A stretch of DNA of 51,452 nt, taken from NCBI GenBank assembly GCA_017745595.1, contig WMBV01000023.1:64306-115757 (forward strand). Direction: 5' to 3'. Source of the stretch: Bordetella petrii (GTDB lineage: Bacteria; Pseudomonadota; Gammaproteobacteria; Burkholderiales; Burkholderiaceae_B). How positions within the stretch are numbered: the stretch's first letter is position 1; every line of letters begins with the position of its first letter. Positions 33,854-42,236 of this stretch are shown in pieces. The notes under the pieces were generated by a model that saw only the letters and a program-made list of their open reading frames with translations, did not search any database and was not told the origin of the DNA. A program made the translations under genes and the position numbers.

Positions 33854-35455
33854 ATGGCCTCTTTCAATGGCTCTACCTGGGCCTTCCCCTATACCTCGCA
33901 ACGCATGCCGGTGCTGGCCGAAAACATCGCCTGCACCGAACAGCCCCTGGCCACCCAGGCCGCCCTGCAGGCGCTGGCGGCGGGCGGCAACGCGGTAGAC
34001 GCGGCGATCGCCGCCGGTATTACCCTGACCGTGGTGGCGCCGTGCATGAACGGCATCGGCGGCGACGTCTTCGCCATCGTCTGGGACGGCCGGCAACTGC
34101 ATGGCCTGAACGCCTCGGGGCGTTCTCCGCAGGCCTGGACGCCCGAGTACTTCGCCAAGTACCAGGCCATGCCGCCGCGCGGATGGGATTCGGTCACCGT
34201 GCCGGGCGCGGTATCCGGCTGGGTGGCCCTGTCCCGGCGCTTCGGCAAATTGCCTTTCGGCGACCTGTTCCAGGCCGCCATCCGCTATGCCCGCGACGGC
34301 TACATCGTCACGCCCATTGTCAGCCGTCAATGGGGAACCCAGATCGCCGACATCAAGAACACCCCGGGTTTCGCCGAGGCCTTCGCGCCCGGCGGCCACG
34401 CGCCCGCTCCGGGGCAGCGCTTCATCTGCCCGGGCCAGGCCGCCACCCTGGAAGACATTGCGCGCACCGAAGGCGCCTCGTTCTACCGCGGCGCCCTGGC
34501 CGACCGCATCGCGGCCTACGCCAGCGCCACGGGCGGCGCCCTGACCCGGGCCGACCTGGAGGCGCACGAAGCCGACTGGGTGCAGCCCATCTCGATGGCG
34601 TACCAAGACATCGCGCTGCACGAAATCGGCCCCAACGGCCAGGGCATCGGCGCGCTGATGGCGCTGGGCATGCTCGACGCCATCGACGCGCATCGCCTGC
34701 CGCTGGACTCGACCGAATTCTTCCATGCGCAGATCGAGGCCATGAAACTGGCGCTGGCCGACATGCAGCGCTACGTGGCCGACAGCCGCCACATGCAGGA
34801 AGTCGATGCCGACGCCCTGCTGGACCCGGCCTACCTGGCCGCCCGCGCGCGCGACATCGATCCGGCCCAGGCCCGCTATCCCGGCCCTGGCCTGCCCCTG
34901 AAGGGCGGCACCACCTACCTGACCACGGCCGACGCCAGCGGCATGATGGTGTCGTTCATCCAGTCGAATTTCAAGGGCTTCGGCTCCGGCCTGGTCGTGC
35001 CCGGCACCGGCATTGCCCTGCATAACCGCGGCTGGGGCTTCAACCTGGTCCCCGGGCACCCCAACCAGGTCGGGCCGCGCAAGCGCCCGTTCCACACCAT
35101 CATCCCGGGTTTCCTGATGGCCGACGGCCAGCCGCTGATGAGCTTCGGCGTCATGGGCGGATCTTTGCAGGCCCAAGGGCACATGCAGGTCACGTCGCGC
35201 ATCGCCCACGGACAAAACCCGCAGGCCGTCGTCGACGCGCCGCGCTGGCGCATTCTCGAAGACAACGTCACCGTCCTGGTGGAATGGAACTTCCCCGAAG
35301 CCGCCGTGGCCGGCCTGCGCCAGAAGGGCCACAAGGTCGACGTGGCGCCGCGCTTTTCAGACGAATTCGGCGGCGCGCAAGCCATTGCCAGGCTGGCGGA
35401 CGGCTACGTGGGCGCCTCCGACCATCGCAAAGACGGCCACGCGGGCGGCTGGTAG
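33854..35455 (+). CDS. Gamma-glutamyltransferase family enzyme
   Basis: A 533-residue N-terminal-nucleophile hydrolase of the GGT family, made as a proenzyme that cuts itself before the catalytic Thr. The likely nucleophile is Thr353 in KGGTTYLTTADASG, which would give subunits of about 352 and 181 residues. Other landmarks are QPLATQAALQALAAGGNAVDAAIAA, the NGIGGDVFAIVW segment and the late IIPGFLMADGQPLMSFGVMGG. No signal peptide is visible, so it should be cytoplasmic, unlike the classical periplasmic Ggt; this group often includes acylases or hydrolases. Start set by GATCTCCCG spacing and family N-terminus. Confidence 0.9.
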   Translation: MASFNGSTWAFPYTSQRMPVLAENIACTEQPLATQAALQALAAGGNAVDAAIAAGITLTVVAPCMNGIGGDVFAIVWDGRQLHGLNASGRSPQAWTPEYFAKYQAMPPRGWDSVTVPGAVSGWVALSRRFGKLPFGDLFQAAIRYARDGYIVTPIVSRQWGTQIADIKNTPGFAEAFAPGGHAPAPGQRFICPGQAATLEDIARTEGASFYRGALADRIAAYASATGGALTRADLEAHEADWVQPISMAYQDIALHEIGPNGQGIGALMALGMLDAIDAHRLPLDSTEFFHAQIEAMKLALADMQRYVADSRHMQEVDADALLDPAYLAARARDIDPAQARYPGPGLPLKGGTTYLTTADASGMMVSFIQSNFKGFGSGLVVPGTGIALHNRGWGFNLVPGHPNQVGPRKRPFHTIIPGFLMADGQPLMSFGVMGGSLQAQGHMQVTSRIAHGQNPQAVVDAPRWRILEDNVTVLVEWNFPEAAVAGLRQKGHKVDVAPRFSDEFGGAQAIARLADGYVGASDHRKDGHAGGW

Positions 35456-35498
35456 CCCGCGCTTCGGCATTTCAGGGGTCGGGCTCCGGCAACATTCA

Positions 35499-35587
35499 GG
35501 TGTCAGGCTCCCCGCAGGGGTGCCTGACACCGATGTGCCAAGACAGTCCGGGCATCGGTGTCTGACACCCGGCGGGAGTCAGACACC
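35499..35587. repeat. Bimodular dyad repeat element F
   Basis: Left module arms GGTGTCAGGC (35499-35508) and GCCTGACACC (35522-35531), with one extra base pair in the centre. Right module arms GGTGTCTGAC (35557-35566) and GTCAGACACC (35578-35587). Spacer 25 bases. Between convergent genes (gamma-glutamyltransferase-like and MarR). Confidence 0.88.
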
Positions 35588-35619
35588 TGACGATCCGCGC
35601 TATCCGATGACGCAGCGCC

Positions 35620-36120
35620 TCAACGGGCCTTGGCGCGCTCTTCGTGGGCCTCTTGCAGCAAGGCCTCGGCCTGGTGGATCAGGGTTTGCATGGCCGCTTC
35701 GAAGGTGTCGAGTTCCCTGGCGCTCAGGCAGCTGGCCAGGCGCTGCTGCCGCGCCAGGCTCAGCGGCATGCCGCGCTGGTATTTTTTCTTGCCGGCGGGC
35801 GTCATGCCCACCAGGATGCGGCGCCCATCGGTGGGGCTCGACGTCGTGACGACCAGTTTCTTGTCGAGCAGCTCGGACACGGCCCGGCTGACCTGGCTTT
35901 TATCGTACCGGCAGAAATCGGCGATGTCCTGCACGGACTGCGGCCCCGCGTTGGCAATGCACAGCAACACGCGCCACTGCCGTACCGACAACCCCAGGTG
36001 CGTGTCCAGAATGACCTCGATGCCGCGGTTCAGCAGTTGGCTCAGTGTCAGCACACGATAGGCAATCAGCTGGGTCGGATCGACGCCGGACCTTGCGTTT
36101 TTTGGGCGGGATTGCGCCAT
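35620..36120 (-). CDS. MarR family transcriptional regulator
   Basis: A 166-residue winged-helix regulator. Helix-turn-helix and wing are seen at about 62-100: QSVQDIADFCRYDKSQVSRAVSELLDKKLV followed by TTSSPTDGRRILVGMT. The last 60 residues are helices for dimer formation. It is the last gene of the catabolic operon, 63 bases beyond the LeuD-like gene on the same strand, and probably senses a pathway intermediate. The divergent GntR gene at the other end gives the operon two candidate regulators. Confidence 0.9.
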   Translation of the reverse strand: MAQSRPKNARSGVDPTQLIAYRVLTLSQLLNRGIEVILDTHLGLSVRQWRVLLCIANAGPQSVQDIADFCRYDKSQVSRAVSELLDKKLVVTTSSPTDGRRILVGMTPAGKKKYQRGMPLSLARQQRLASCLSARELDTFEAAMQTLIHQAEALLQEAHEERAKAR

Positions 36121-36183
36121 GGCGGTTCCAACGGTTGCGACGCGTCGATGATACAGGCAATTGCCCGGCCATCGGCGGCGCCG

Positions 36184-36798
36184 CTACGAACCGCGGGTGC
36201 CGGGGCAGCTTCCCAGGGGCGAGCCAAAATATCCGGCTTCGAAAGCCTCGATCCGCGGCAGATACGACAGGGTCAGGGCGATCTCGTCCTGCCCGTTCAT
36301 CAGGCATTCGCGCCAGAATGCGTCGATGTGGAACGCGTGCTCGACCTTGTCGGCGCCGGCACGCCAGCCGACCTGCTGCCGCGGCAGGTCGACCTCGACC
36401 GCCAGCGGCCGGCCCGGCAGCGCCAGGGCGGCCAGCGACTCGACCGTGGGCTCGTCCAGGCGAATGGGCAGCAGCCCGTTCTTCAGGCAGTTGTTGTGGA
36501 AGATGTCGCCGAAGCTCGGCGCGATGACGGCGCGAAAGCCCCGGTCGACCAATGCGTAGACCGCGCCCTCGCGAGACGACCCGCATCCGAAGTTGGCGCC
36601 CGCGACCAGTATGGTGGCTCGTTCCAGGGCGCCGGCCGCCGCCTCGCCCAGCGGCAGGTCGTGAAACAGGTAATCCCCGTAGCCGCCCGGCCGCGAACGG
36701 TCCATTTTCAAGAACCGGGCCGGAATGATCTGGTCCGTGTCGATGTCCCGCATGGCAAGCGCGAATGCCTGCCCGTCGAATACCGTTATCTTTTCCAA
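36184..36798 (-). CDS. LeuD-like small subunit of a 3-isopropylmalate-dehydratase-type enzyme
   Basis: A 204-residue swivel-domain subunit of an aconitase-family (de)hydratase. Landmarks: DTDQIIPARFLK, the NFGCGSSREGAVYAL active-site loop, and APSFGDIFHNNCLKNGLLPI. In true LeuD the loop is usually GSSREHAPWAL; here H and P are replaced by G and V, which suggests a substrate other than isopropylmalate. It pairs with the LeuC-like subunit 37 bases upstream. The operon also encodes a methylisocitrate-lyase-type enzyme, so the pair may isomerise a branched malate or citrate derivative. Confidence 0.9.
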   Translation of the reverse strand: MEKITVFDGQAFALAMRDIDTDQIIPARFLKMDRSRPGGYGDYLFHDLPLGEAAAGALERATILVAGANFGCGSSREGAVYALVDRGFRAVIAPSFGDIFHNNCLKNGLLPIRLDEPTVESLAALALPGRPLAVEVDLPRQQVGWRAGADKVEHAFHIDAFWRECLMNGQDEIALTLSYLPRIEAFEAGYFGSPLGSCPGTRGS

Positions 36799-36835
36799 CT
36801 TTGCATCCTTTGCGCTGATATCCGGGCCGGCCGGA

Positions 36836-38287
36836 CTACCGGCCGGCCGCCTGGCCCAGCCGCCGCACGTCGCACAAGCGTCCCGCCACGGCCGCGGCGG
36901 CGGCCATGGCCGGGCTCATCAAATGCGTCCGCACGCCCGGCCCCTGGCGGCCGACGAAGTTCCGGTTCGTGGTCGACGCCACGCGCTCGCCCGGCATGCC
37001 CGCGTCGCCATTCATGGCGACGCACATCGAACAGCCGGCCTCGCGCCATTGCAGGCCGGCCTGCAGGAACACCTGGTGCAGTCCCTCGGCCTCCGCCGCC
37101 GCCTTCACCGTGCCGGACCCGGGCACCACGATGCCGGGCACGCGAACGCGCCGCCCCCGCAGCACGGCGGCCGCCTCGCGCAGGTCCGACAACCTGCTGT
37201 TGGTGCACGAACCAATAAAGACGCGATCGACCGCGATGTCCTGCATGCGCGTGCCGGGCTTCAGGTCCATGTAATCCAGCGCGGCCTCCATGGCGGCGCG
37301 GACGGCGGCGTCGCCGTGCGCGGCGGGATCGGGAACCGAACCCTCGATGCCCACCGCGGTGTCGGGGCTGGTTCCCCAGGTCACCATGGGGCCCAGCGAG
37401 CCGATGTCGATCCGGACTTCGCGGTCGAACGCCGCGTCGTCGTCGGTGGGCAGCGACCGCCAGTACCGCTCGGCGCGATCCCAGGCCGCGCCGTCCGGCG
37501 CATAAGGCTTGCCGCGCACGTACTGGTAGGTGGTGTCGTCGGGCGCGATCATGCCGCAGCGCGCGCCCGCCTCGATCGACATATTGCACAGGGTCAGGCG
37601 CTCTTCCATGGCCATCGCCCGCACCACGCTTCCCGAAAACTCGATGACGTGGCCGACGGCGCCCGCGGCGCCGATATGGGCAATGACCGCCAGGGTGATG
37701 TCCTTCGCGCTGATGCCGGCCCCGCGGCGCCCGTGAAGGGACACGCGCAAATTGCGGGGCTTGGCCTGCCACAGGGTCTGGGTGCCGAGCACGTGCACGC
37801 TTTCGGATTGCCCGATACCGAACGCCATGGCGCCCAGCGCCCCGTGCGTGGACGTATGGCTGTCGGTACAGACCAATATCATGCCCGGCAGGCTGATACC
37901 CTGCTCGGGGCCGACCACGTGCACGATACCCTGGCGGCTGTCGCGCAGCGGAAAATTCGGTATGCCGCCCCAGGCCATGTTGTCGGCAAAGTGCGCGATC
38001 ATCTTGGCCACTTCCGGGCTGGCCGCCTGTTCGATGCCGCGGCCGGTCGTGGGCACATAGTGGTCCGGCACGCCGAAAATCCGGTCCGGGTGCCTGACCG
38101 CCAGCCCGCGCGCCCGCATCTGCCTGAAAGCGTGGAACGATCCGTCATGCAAGATGTGCCGATCGACATACAGCAGTTGCGGCCCCGTCTCGCGCGCCAG
38201 CACCAGATGGTCGGCCCATATCTTGTCGAACAGGGTGCGCCCCGGCAAAGCCGCGGAAGCCTCGCGAATGGCCATGGCTGCGTTCAT
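36836..38287 (-). CDS. LeuC-like large subunit of a 3-isopropylmalate-dehydratase-type enzyme
   Basis: A 483-residue subunit binding a [4Fe-4S] cluster. The cluster ligands are Cys361 in FIGSCTNSR and Cys419 and Cys422 in GCSMC. Other conserved parts: CTDSHTSTHGALGAMAFGIG, NMSIEAGARCGMIAPD and RNFVGRQGPG. The length matches LeuC. Its ATG overlaps the stop of the preceding lyase gene by four bases (38284-38287). With the LeuD-like subunit it forms one dehydratase/isomerase. The catabolic surroundings (binding protein, lyase, dioxygenase) argue against a role in leucine synthesis. Confidence 0.92.
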   Translation of the reverse strand: MNAAMAIREASAALPGRTLFDKIWADHLVLARETGPQLLYVDRHILHDGSFHAFRQMRARGLAVRHPDRIFGVPDHYVPTTGRGIEQAASPEVAKMIAHFADNMAWGGIPNFPLRDSRQGIVHVVGPEQGISLPGMILVCTDSHTSTHGALGAMAFGIGQSESVHVLGTQTLWQAKPRNLRVSLHGRRGAGISAKDITLAVIAHIGAAGAVGHVIEFSGSVVRAMAMEERLTLCNMSIEAGARCGMIAPDDTTYQYVRGKPYAPDGAAWDRAERYWRSLPTDDDAAFDREVRIDIGSLGPMVTWGTSPDTAVGIEGSVPDPAAHGDAAVRAAMEAALDYMDLKPGTRMQDIAVDRVFIGSCTNSRLSDLREAAAVLRGRRVRVPGIVVPGSGTVKAAAEAEGLHQVFLQAGLQWREAGCSMCVAMNGDAGMPGERVASTTNRNFVGRQGPGVRTHLMSPAMAAAAAVAGRLCDVRRLGQAAGR

Positions 38288-39168
38288 CCCTTCTTGAATG
38301 CGGGCTGCTCGTGCTGAGCATAGCGGGCGCGGACTTCGTCCCATTCGTTGGCGCCGAAACGCTGGAAGCTCTGGTGCGGCGAATAGCGGTTCAGGCGGTC
38401 GGGCACCATGTGCTGCTTCTTGATGTCGGCCAGCACCTCGTCGAAGGCGATGACCGCCGTGCGCAACAGCACGCCGGGCAGAATCGCCAGCTTGTAGCCC
38501 ATTTTCTCGGCGTCGCGCAGGTCCATCACGGGCGTCTTGCCGCCCTGCACGATATTCAGCAGGCATGGCCCTTGTACGCGCCGCGGAATGGCCTGGACCT
38601 CTTCCAGTGTCTGGGGCGCCTCGATGAAAGCCATGTCGGCGCCCTCGGCCAGCGCGGCGTTGGCGCGCGCGACCGCCTCGTCGAAACCCAGCGAGGCGCG
38701 GCTGTCGGTGCGGGCGATGATGTAGAAATCGGGATGGCGGCGCGCCGCGCAGGCCGCGCGTATCTTGCTCAGGTAACGCTCCAGGGGCTCGATTTCCTTG
38801 CCGTCCAGGTGGCCGCAGCGCTTGGGGGTGGCCTGGTCTTCGATGTGGATGGCGGCCACCCCGCGGGCCTCGAACTCGCGGACCGTGCGGGTCACGTTGA
38901 GTTCGTTGCCATAACCGGTATCGGCGTCCGATATCACCGGAACGTCGACGGACCTTGCCAGGATGGCGGCGTTGTCCGCCATCTCGGTCAGCGTGACCAG
39001 GCCGTAGTCGGGGTAGCCCAACGAGGCCGAGGTGCCCGCGCCGGTCATGTACACAAGCGGGTAGCCGGCCTGCTGGATAAGGCGGGCGGTAATGGCGTCG
39101 TAGGCGCCGGGAGCAACGAGCATCCCCGGTTGCTTCAGCAACGCGCGCAACTGAGTACTGGCGGTCAT
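38284..39168 (-). CDS. Isocitrate lyase / PEP mutase superfamily lyase (methylisocitrate or dimethylmalate lyase type)
   Basis: A 294-residue (beta/alpha)8 enzyme that cleaves a C-C bond in a substituted malate or isocitrate, giving pyruvate or a related 2-keto acid. The Mg-binding SDADTGYGN motif (Asp81, Asp83) and the catalytic loop KRCGH (Cys118) are intact; KRCGH is typical of PrpB-type 2-methylisocitrate and 2,3-dimethylmalate lyases. DARTDS-like ARTDSRA and the EAPQTLEEV segment also fit. Start at 39168; six bases before it the Bug gene ends. Coupled to the LeuC-like gene by a 4-base overlap, which supports a two-step isomerise-then-cleave scheme. Confidence 0.92.
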   Translation of the reverse strand: MTASTQLRALLKQPGMLVAPGAYDAITARLIQQAGYPLVYMTGAGTSASLGYPDYGLVTLTEMADNAAILARSVDVPVISDADTGYGNELNVTRTVREFEARGVAAIHIEDQATPKRCGHLDGKEIEPLERYLSKIRAACAARRHPDFYIIARTDSRASLGFDEAVARANAALAEGADMAFIEAPQTLEEVQAIPRRVQGPCLLNIVQGGKTPVMDLRDAEKMGYKLAILPGVLLRTAVIAFDEVLADIKKQHMVPDRLNRYSPHQSFQRFGANEWDEVRARYAQHEQPAFKKG

Positions 39169-39173
39169 CTTGG

Positions 39174-40163
39174 TCAGGTTCCTTGTTTGCCGGTGGGGGT
39201 CAGGTATTTTTCGAGCAGGGGCTTCACGGCCTGCGCCTCGGCGCGCACATCGCGCTCGAAAGTCGCCGGATCGCTGAATACCGCGATGGCGCCTTCGCCG
39301 CGCATGCTCTCGCGCACTTTTTCGTCTTGCGCGGCCGCCCGCACCGCCGCGCTGATCGCGGCCACGGCCGCCTCGGGGGTATCGCGGCGCACCATCAGCC
39401 CGTACCACGTCACGGCGCTCATCTGCAGGCCGAGTTCGTTCAGCGTCGGCACGTCGGGCAATTCGGGCAGGCGTTCCGGCGAGCCGGCGGCCAGAACGCG
39501 GAACTCTCCGCCCCGCACCTGCGGCAACGCCACTACCAGCGATGGCATGCCCATGCTGATGTGGCCCCCCAGCGCATCGGCCATCATGGGCGCGGTGCCC
39601 TTGTAATTGGCCACAATGGCATTGCCGAGCTGCGACTTCTCGATGATCTGCCGCGCCATGACTTCGCCGTGGCGCGTCGCGGCGCCGAACGAACATGGCG
39701 TTTTCGCGGCTTTGCAGTGCTTCAGGAAATCGGCAAACGTCTGGTCGGCAGAACTCTTGGCCACGCCGAAGACCATGGCGTTCTGCTGGATCTTCGACAC
39801 CATTTTGAAGTCGCGCAGAATATCGACATTGGCCGACGGCAGCGTGTAGGGATAAAACAGCGCCTGGTTAACCTGCATCAGCACCGTATAGCCGTCGGCC
39901 GGCTGGTTCTTGACGTATTCCGTGCCGATGATGCCGTCGGCCCCGGTGCGGTTGACCACCACCACCGGCTGGTTCCAGTGCTGCTGCCATACCCGGGCGA
40001 TATTCCGCGCCAGGGTGTCGGTGCCGCCGCCTGCCGAGTACGGCACCACGATCGTGACGGGCTTGGTCGGGAAAGCGGGCTCGGCGGCCGCCAGGCTGGC
40101 CGCCGGCACCGCCGCCGCCAGGCACAGGATCATCTTGGCAATCGATTTGTTATTGGATTTCAT
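39174..40163 (-). CDS. Bug-family periplasmic solute-binding protein
   Basis: A 329-residue TctC/Bug receptor. A signal peptide covers about 1-27 (SLAAAEP). Landmarks: TIVVPYSAGGGTDTLAR, VVVNRTGADGIIGTEYV, ANYKGTAPMMADALGGH and LPDVPTLNELG. Two Cys (about residues 150 and 157) may form a disulphide. Start overlaps the end of the dioxygenase gene by four bases (ATGA, 40160-40163). It likely captures the substrate of the operon; no TctAB genes are in the window. Confidence 0.92.
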   Translation of the reverse strand: MKSNNKSIAKMILCLAAAVPAASLAAAEPAFPTKPVTIVVPYSAGGGTDTLARNIARVWQQHWNQPVVVVNRTGADGIIGTEYVKNQPADGYTVLMQVNQALFYPYTLPSANVDILRDFKMVSKIQQNAMVFGVAKSSADQTFADFLKHCKAAKTPCSFGAATRHGEVMARQIIEKSQLGNAIVANYKGTAPMMADALGGHISMGMPSLVVALPQVRGGEFRVLAAGSPERLPELPDVPTLNELGLQMSAVTWYGLMVRRDTPEAAVAAISAAVRAAAQDEKVRESMRGEGAIAVFSDPATFERDVRAEAQAVKPLLEKYLTPTGKQGT

Positions 40164-41266
40164 CGGGGATTTGTCTCGTAGTAATGGTTGTTCATGTGAT
40201 GAAAACGGGCCATGCGTGCTTCGAAATCCAGGAAGGCCGGGCTGATGGCCTGTCCGCGCAACCCTCCTCTGATGGAATTTTCCAGGGTGCTTTTGTAGGG
40301 TTCGTCCCAGCCGGACGGCAAAGGCTGGCACCGCGGCACCGCCAGCCACAGGCGCAGCAGGTGCCGCTTGCTGTCGGGCGCGTCGTAGTCTTCGAATGCG
40401 GTACGCGAATGAATCGTCACGTAGTTGTTCAATAGCTGCATGTCGCCCGCGTCCAGCTGCATCGAATAGCAGAAGCGCGGGTCCCGATACAGGGTTTCGA
40501 GCAGATCGAGCAAGTCCGCCTGCGCTTGCGACAAGCGCGGCACCTCGGGAAAATCGCGCTGCGCGGCCACCACGTTCTTGCGATTGGCGCGGAAGGCAAA
40601 ATGACCGTCCTGCACGCCCGCCAACGGGCATGGGTAGTACGCCGCGTCGCCCTCTCCCATGGCGCCCTGCCAGCTGAAATAGAACGGCCGGTGCAGAGTT
40701 TCGCGCAGGTCGGGGCGAGTGCGGACGATCTCGTCATAAATGGCGCGCGAACTCGAGATCAGGCTGCGCCCGCCCGATTTCGCGGTGCGGCGGCACAACA
40801 GCGCGACGACATCGCCGAAATCGATATGGAAGTCGAGCGAGGCATTGGTGTTGTAGCCGCGCCCGCCCTTGCCGTAGTACGTGCCGCCGGCATCGCGCAC
40901 GTCGTTGAGGATCTCGCTGTTCTTGTTCTGCGGACGCGCCACGCCCATGTGCAGGCCCATGCCCCAATAAGCCAGCCGCGTTTCGTCTTCCGACCAGCGA
41001 TGCACGGGAAAGCCTTTCAGCAGGCAGAACCCCCATCCGGTCTGGGTGGCCCGCACGGCGCCCGTCAGCTTGTCGCGGGCCGCGTCCGGCAACGGGAAAT
41101 CGTCGGGCGACATTTCCAGCAGAGGCTTGGCCGTGGCCCGGGCATGGGCCAGGGCCCGGTCGATGCCCTGGATTTCAGCCTCGGTCAGCCGCCGCACCCA
41201 GGACGGGTCGGTTTCCGCATCGCGCGCCAGCCAGGGCCCGGGCGGCGTAAGCGTTCCAGCATGCAT
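40160..41266 (-). CDS. TauD/TfdA-family Fe(II)/2-oxoglutarate-type dioxygenase
   Basis: A 368-residue enzyme with the 2-His-1-carboxylate iron site: His147 and Asp149 in FHIDFGD and His286 in TIHSRTAFED. An Arg in KRHLLRLWL (302 or 305) would bind the 2-oxoglutarate carboxylate. The reaction is hydroxylation or oxidative cleavage of an unknown organic acid. It is the first gene of the minus-strand operon. The start at 41266 is chosen because CCGGAG lies nine bases upstream; an in-frame ATG at 41299 adds 11 residues but lacks a site. Confidence 0.9.
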   Translation of the reverse strand: MHAGTLTPPGPWLARDAETDPSWVRRLTEAEIQGIDRALAHARATAKPLLEMSPDDFPLPDAARDKLTGAVRATQTGWGFCLLKGFPVHRWSEDETRLAYWGMGLHMGVARPQNKNSEILNDVRDAGGTYYGKGGRGYNTNASLDFHIDFGDVVALLCRRTAKSGGRSLISSSRAIYDEIVRTRPDLRETLHRPFYFSWQGAMGEGDAAYYPCPLAGVQDGHFAFRANRKNVVAAQRDFPEVPRLSQAQADLLDLLETLYRDPRFCYSMQLDAGDMQLLNNYVTIHSRTAFEDYDAPDSKRHLLRLWLAVPRCQPLPSGWDEPYKSTLENSIRGGLRGQAISPAFLDFEARMARFHHMNNHYYETNPR

Positions 41267-41285
41267 GAATCGAGTCTCCGGATTG

Positions 41286-41331
41286 TTGTCATAAATCATT
41301 CATCAAAAGTATAGGATGAAAGTGTAATACA
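41286..41331. promoter_or_regulatory. AT-rich divergent promoter region with candidate elements
   Basis: Between the divergent dioxygenase and GntR genes lies an AT-rich stretch, unlike its surroundings. On the plus strand TTGTCA (41286-41291) and TATAGG (41310-41315), 18 bases apart, could be -35 and -10 elements for the GntR gene. A small dyad TGTAATACA (41323-41331) may be an operator. Evidence is modest. Confidence 0.35.
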
Positions 41332-41413
41332 AAATAATCGGACATTAATGTGTTTACAATTCTGCCTGAATCGCCTCGACGAGCCACCGGCGGGGCCTAT
41401 GGCCGCGGGACTT

Positions 41414-42094
41414 ATGACGACAGAAACGAACGACAATCGCAGGAAACGACCCGGCAATTCCACCGATCGCACGCTCCAGCAAATCCGCGACGCCATCCAG
41501 AATGGCCAGTTCGCGCCGGGACAGCGCCTGATCGAGGCAGACTTGATGGAAGCGTTTTCGGTTACCCGGGGCCCGCTGCGCGAAGCCCTGCGCCGGCTGG
41601 GCATGGAGGGCACGGTCGAGCTGGTGCCCAACCGGGGAGCCATCGTCAAGGCGTTTTCCCGCTCTGAACTCATCGACCTGTTTCGCATACGCGAATCGGT
41701 CGAGGGCCTGGCGGCGCGCCTGGCGGCGGAAGAAGTGGCCAAGAAGGGGGTACGCGAGGCCTTCGTGCGGGACTACGAGGCCATCGATGCGCGAGGCGCG
41801 GACCCGGCGACCGTATTCCGCGAAGAAAACGGCGCGTTCCACGACCTGATCCTGCGGTTCGCCGATAACGCCCAACTGACGCTATTGATGAAACGGCTGC
41901 AATTGCCCGTGATCCGGTTCCAGGTGCGGGCCACGCTGGACGAGGTCTACCGGCAGGAATCGCGGACCGAACACCGGGCGGTGTTCGACGCTATCGTCCG
42001 GGAAGATCCGGATGCGGCCGAAGCCTGCATGCGTACGCATCTGCGCAACGCGGCGCACCGGATATTCGAGCGGTCGCCCACGACACGGGGCTGA
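41414..42094 (+). CDS. GntR family regulator, FCD subfamily
   Basis: A 226-residue regulator (231 if it starts at 41399). The N-terminal winged helix has FAPGQRLIEADLMEAFSVTRGPLREALRRLGMEG (about 37-71). The C-terminal FCD domain has the metal-binding helix pattern with DLFRIRESVEGLAARLAAEE, FHDLILRFADNAQL and EHRAVFDAIVREDPDAAEACMRTHL. FCD domains bind carboxylates via a metal ion. It is divergent from the dioxygenase-Bug-lyase-LeuCD operon and most likely controls it. The start is uncertain: GCGGGAC precedes 41414. Confidence 0.9.
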   Translation: MTTETNDNRRKRPGNSTDRTLQQIRDAIQNGQFAPGQRLIEADLMEAFSVTRGPLREALRRLGMEGTVELVPNRGAIVKAFSRSELIDLFRIRESVEGLAARLAAEEVAKKGVREAFVRDYEAIDARGADPATVFREENGAFHDLILRFADNAQLTLLMKRLQLPVIRFQVRATLDEVYRQESRTEHRAVFDAIVREDPDAAEACMRTHLRNAAHRIFERSPTTRG

Positions 42095-42142
42095 CCGGCC
42101 CCGCGCCGGCGCTATGCGGCGCGGCATAAGCAGGAATATTCA

Positions 42143-42226
42143 GGGGTCTGACTCCCGCAGGGTGTCAGACCCCGATGTGCCGCGATGGCTATCGGTGTCT
42201 GACACCCCTACGGGGAGTCAGACACC
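42143..42226. repeat. Bimodular dyad repeat element G
   Basis: Left module arms GGGGTCTGAC (42143-42152) and GTCAGACCCC (42164-42173); right module arms GGTGTCTGAC (42194-42203) and GTCAGACACC (42217-42226). The spacer is only 20 bases. In the left module the third arm position has changed T to G and its partner A to C, so pairing is kept. Between convergent genes. Confidence 0.9.
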
Positions 42227-42236
42227 CGCACGCCGC

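Noticed and set aside
36184-38287. Leucine biosynthesis leuCD
   Set aside because: No leuA or leuB nearby, the LeuD loop is altered, and the genes are embedded in a catabolic operon with a binding protein and lyase.
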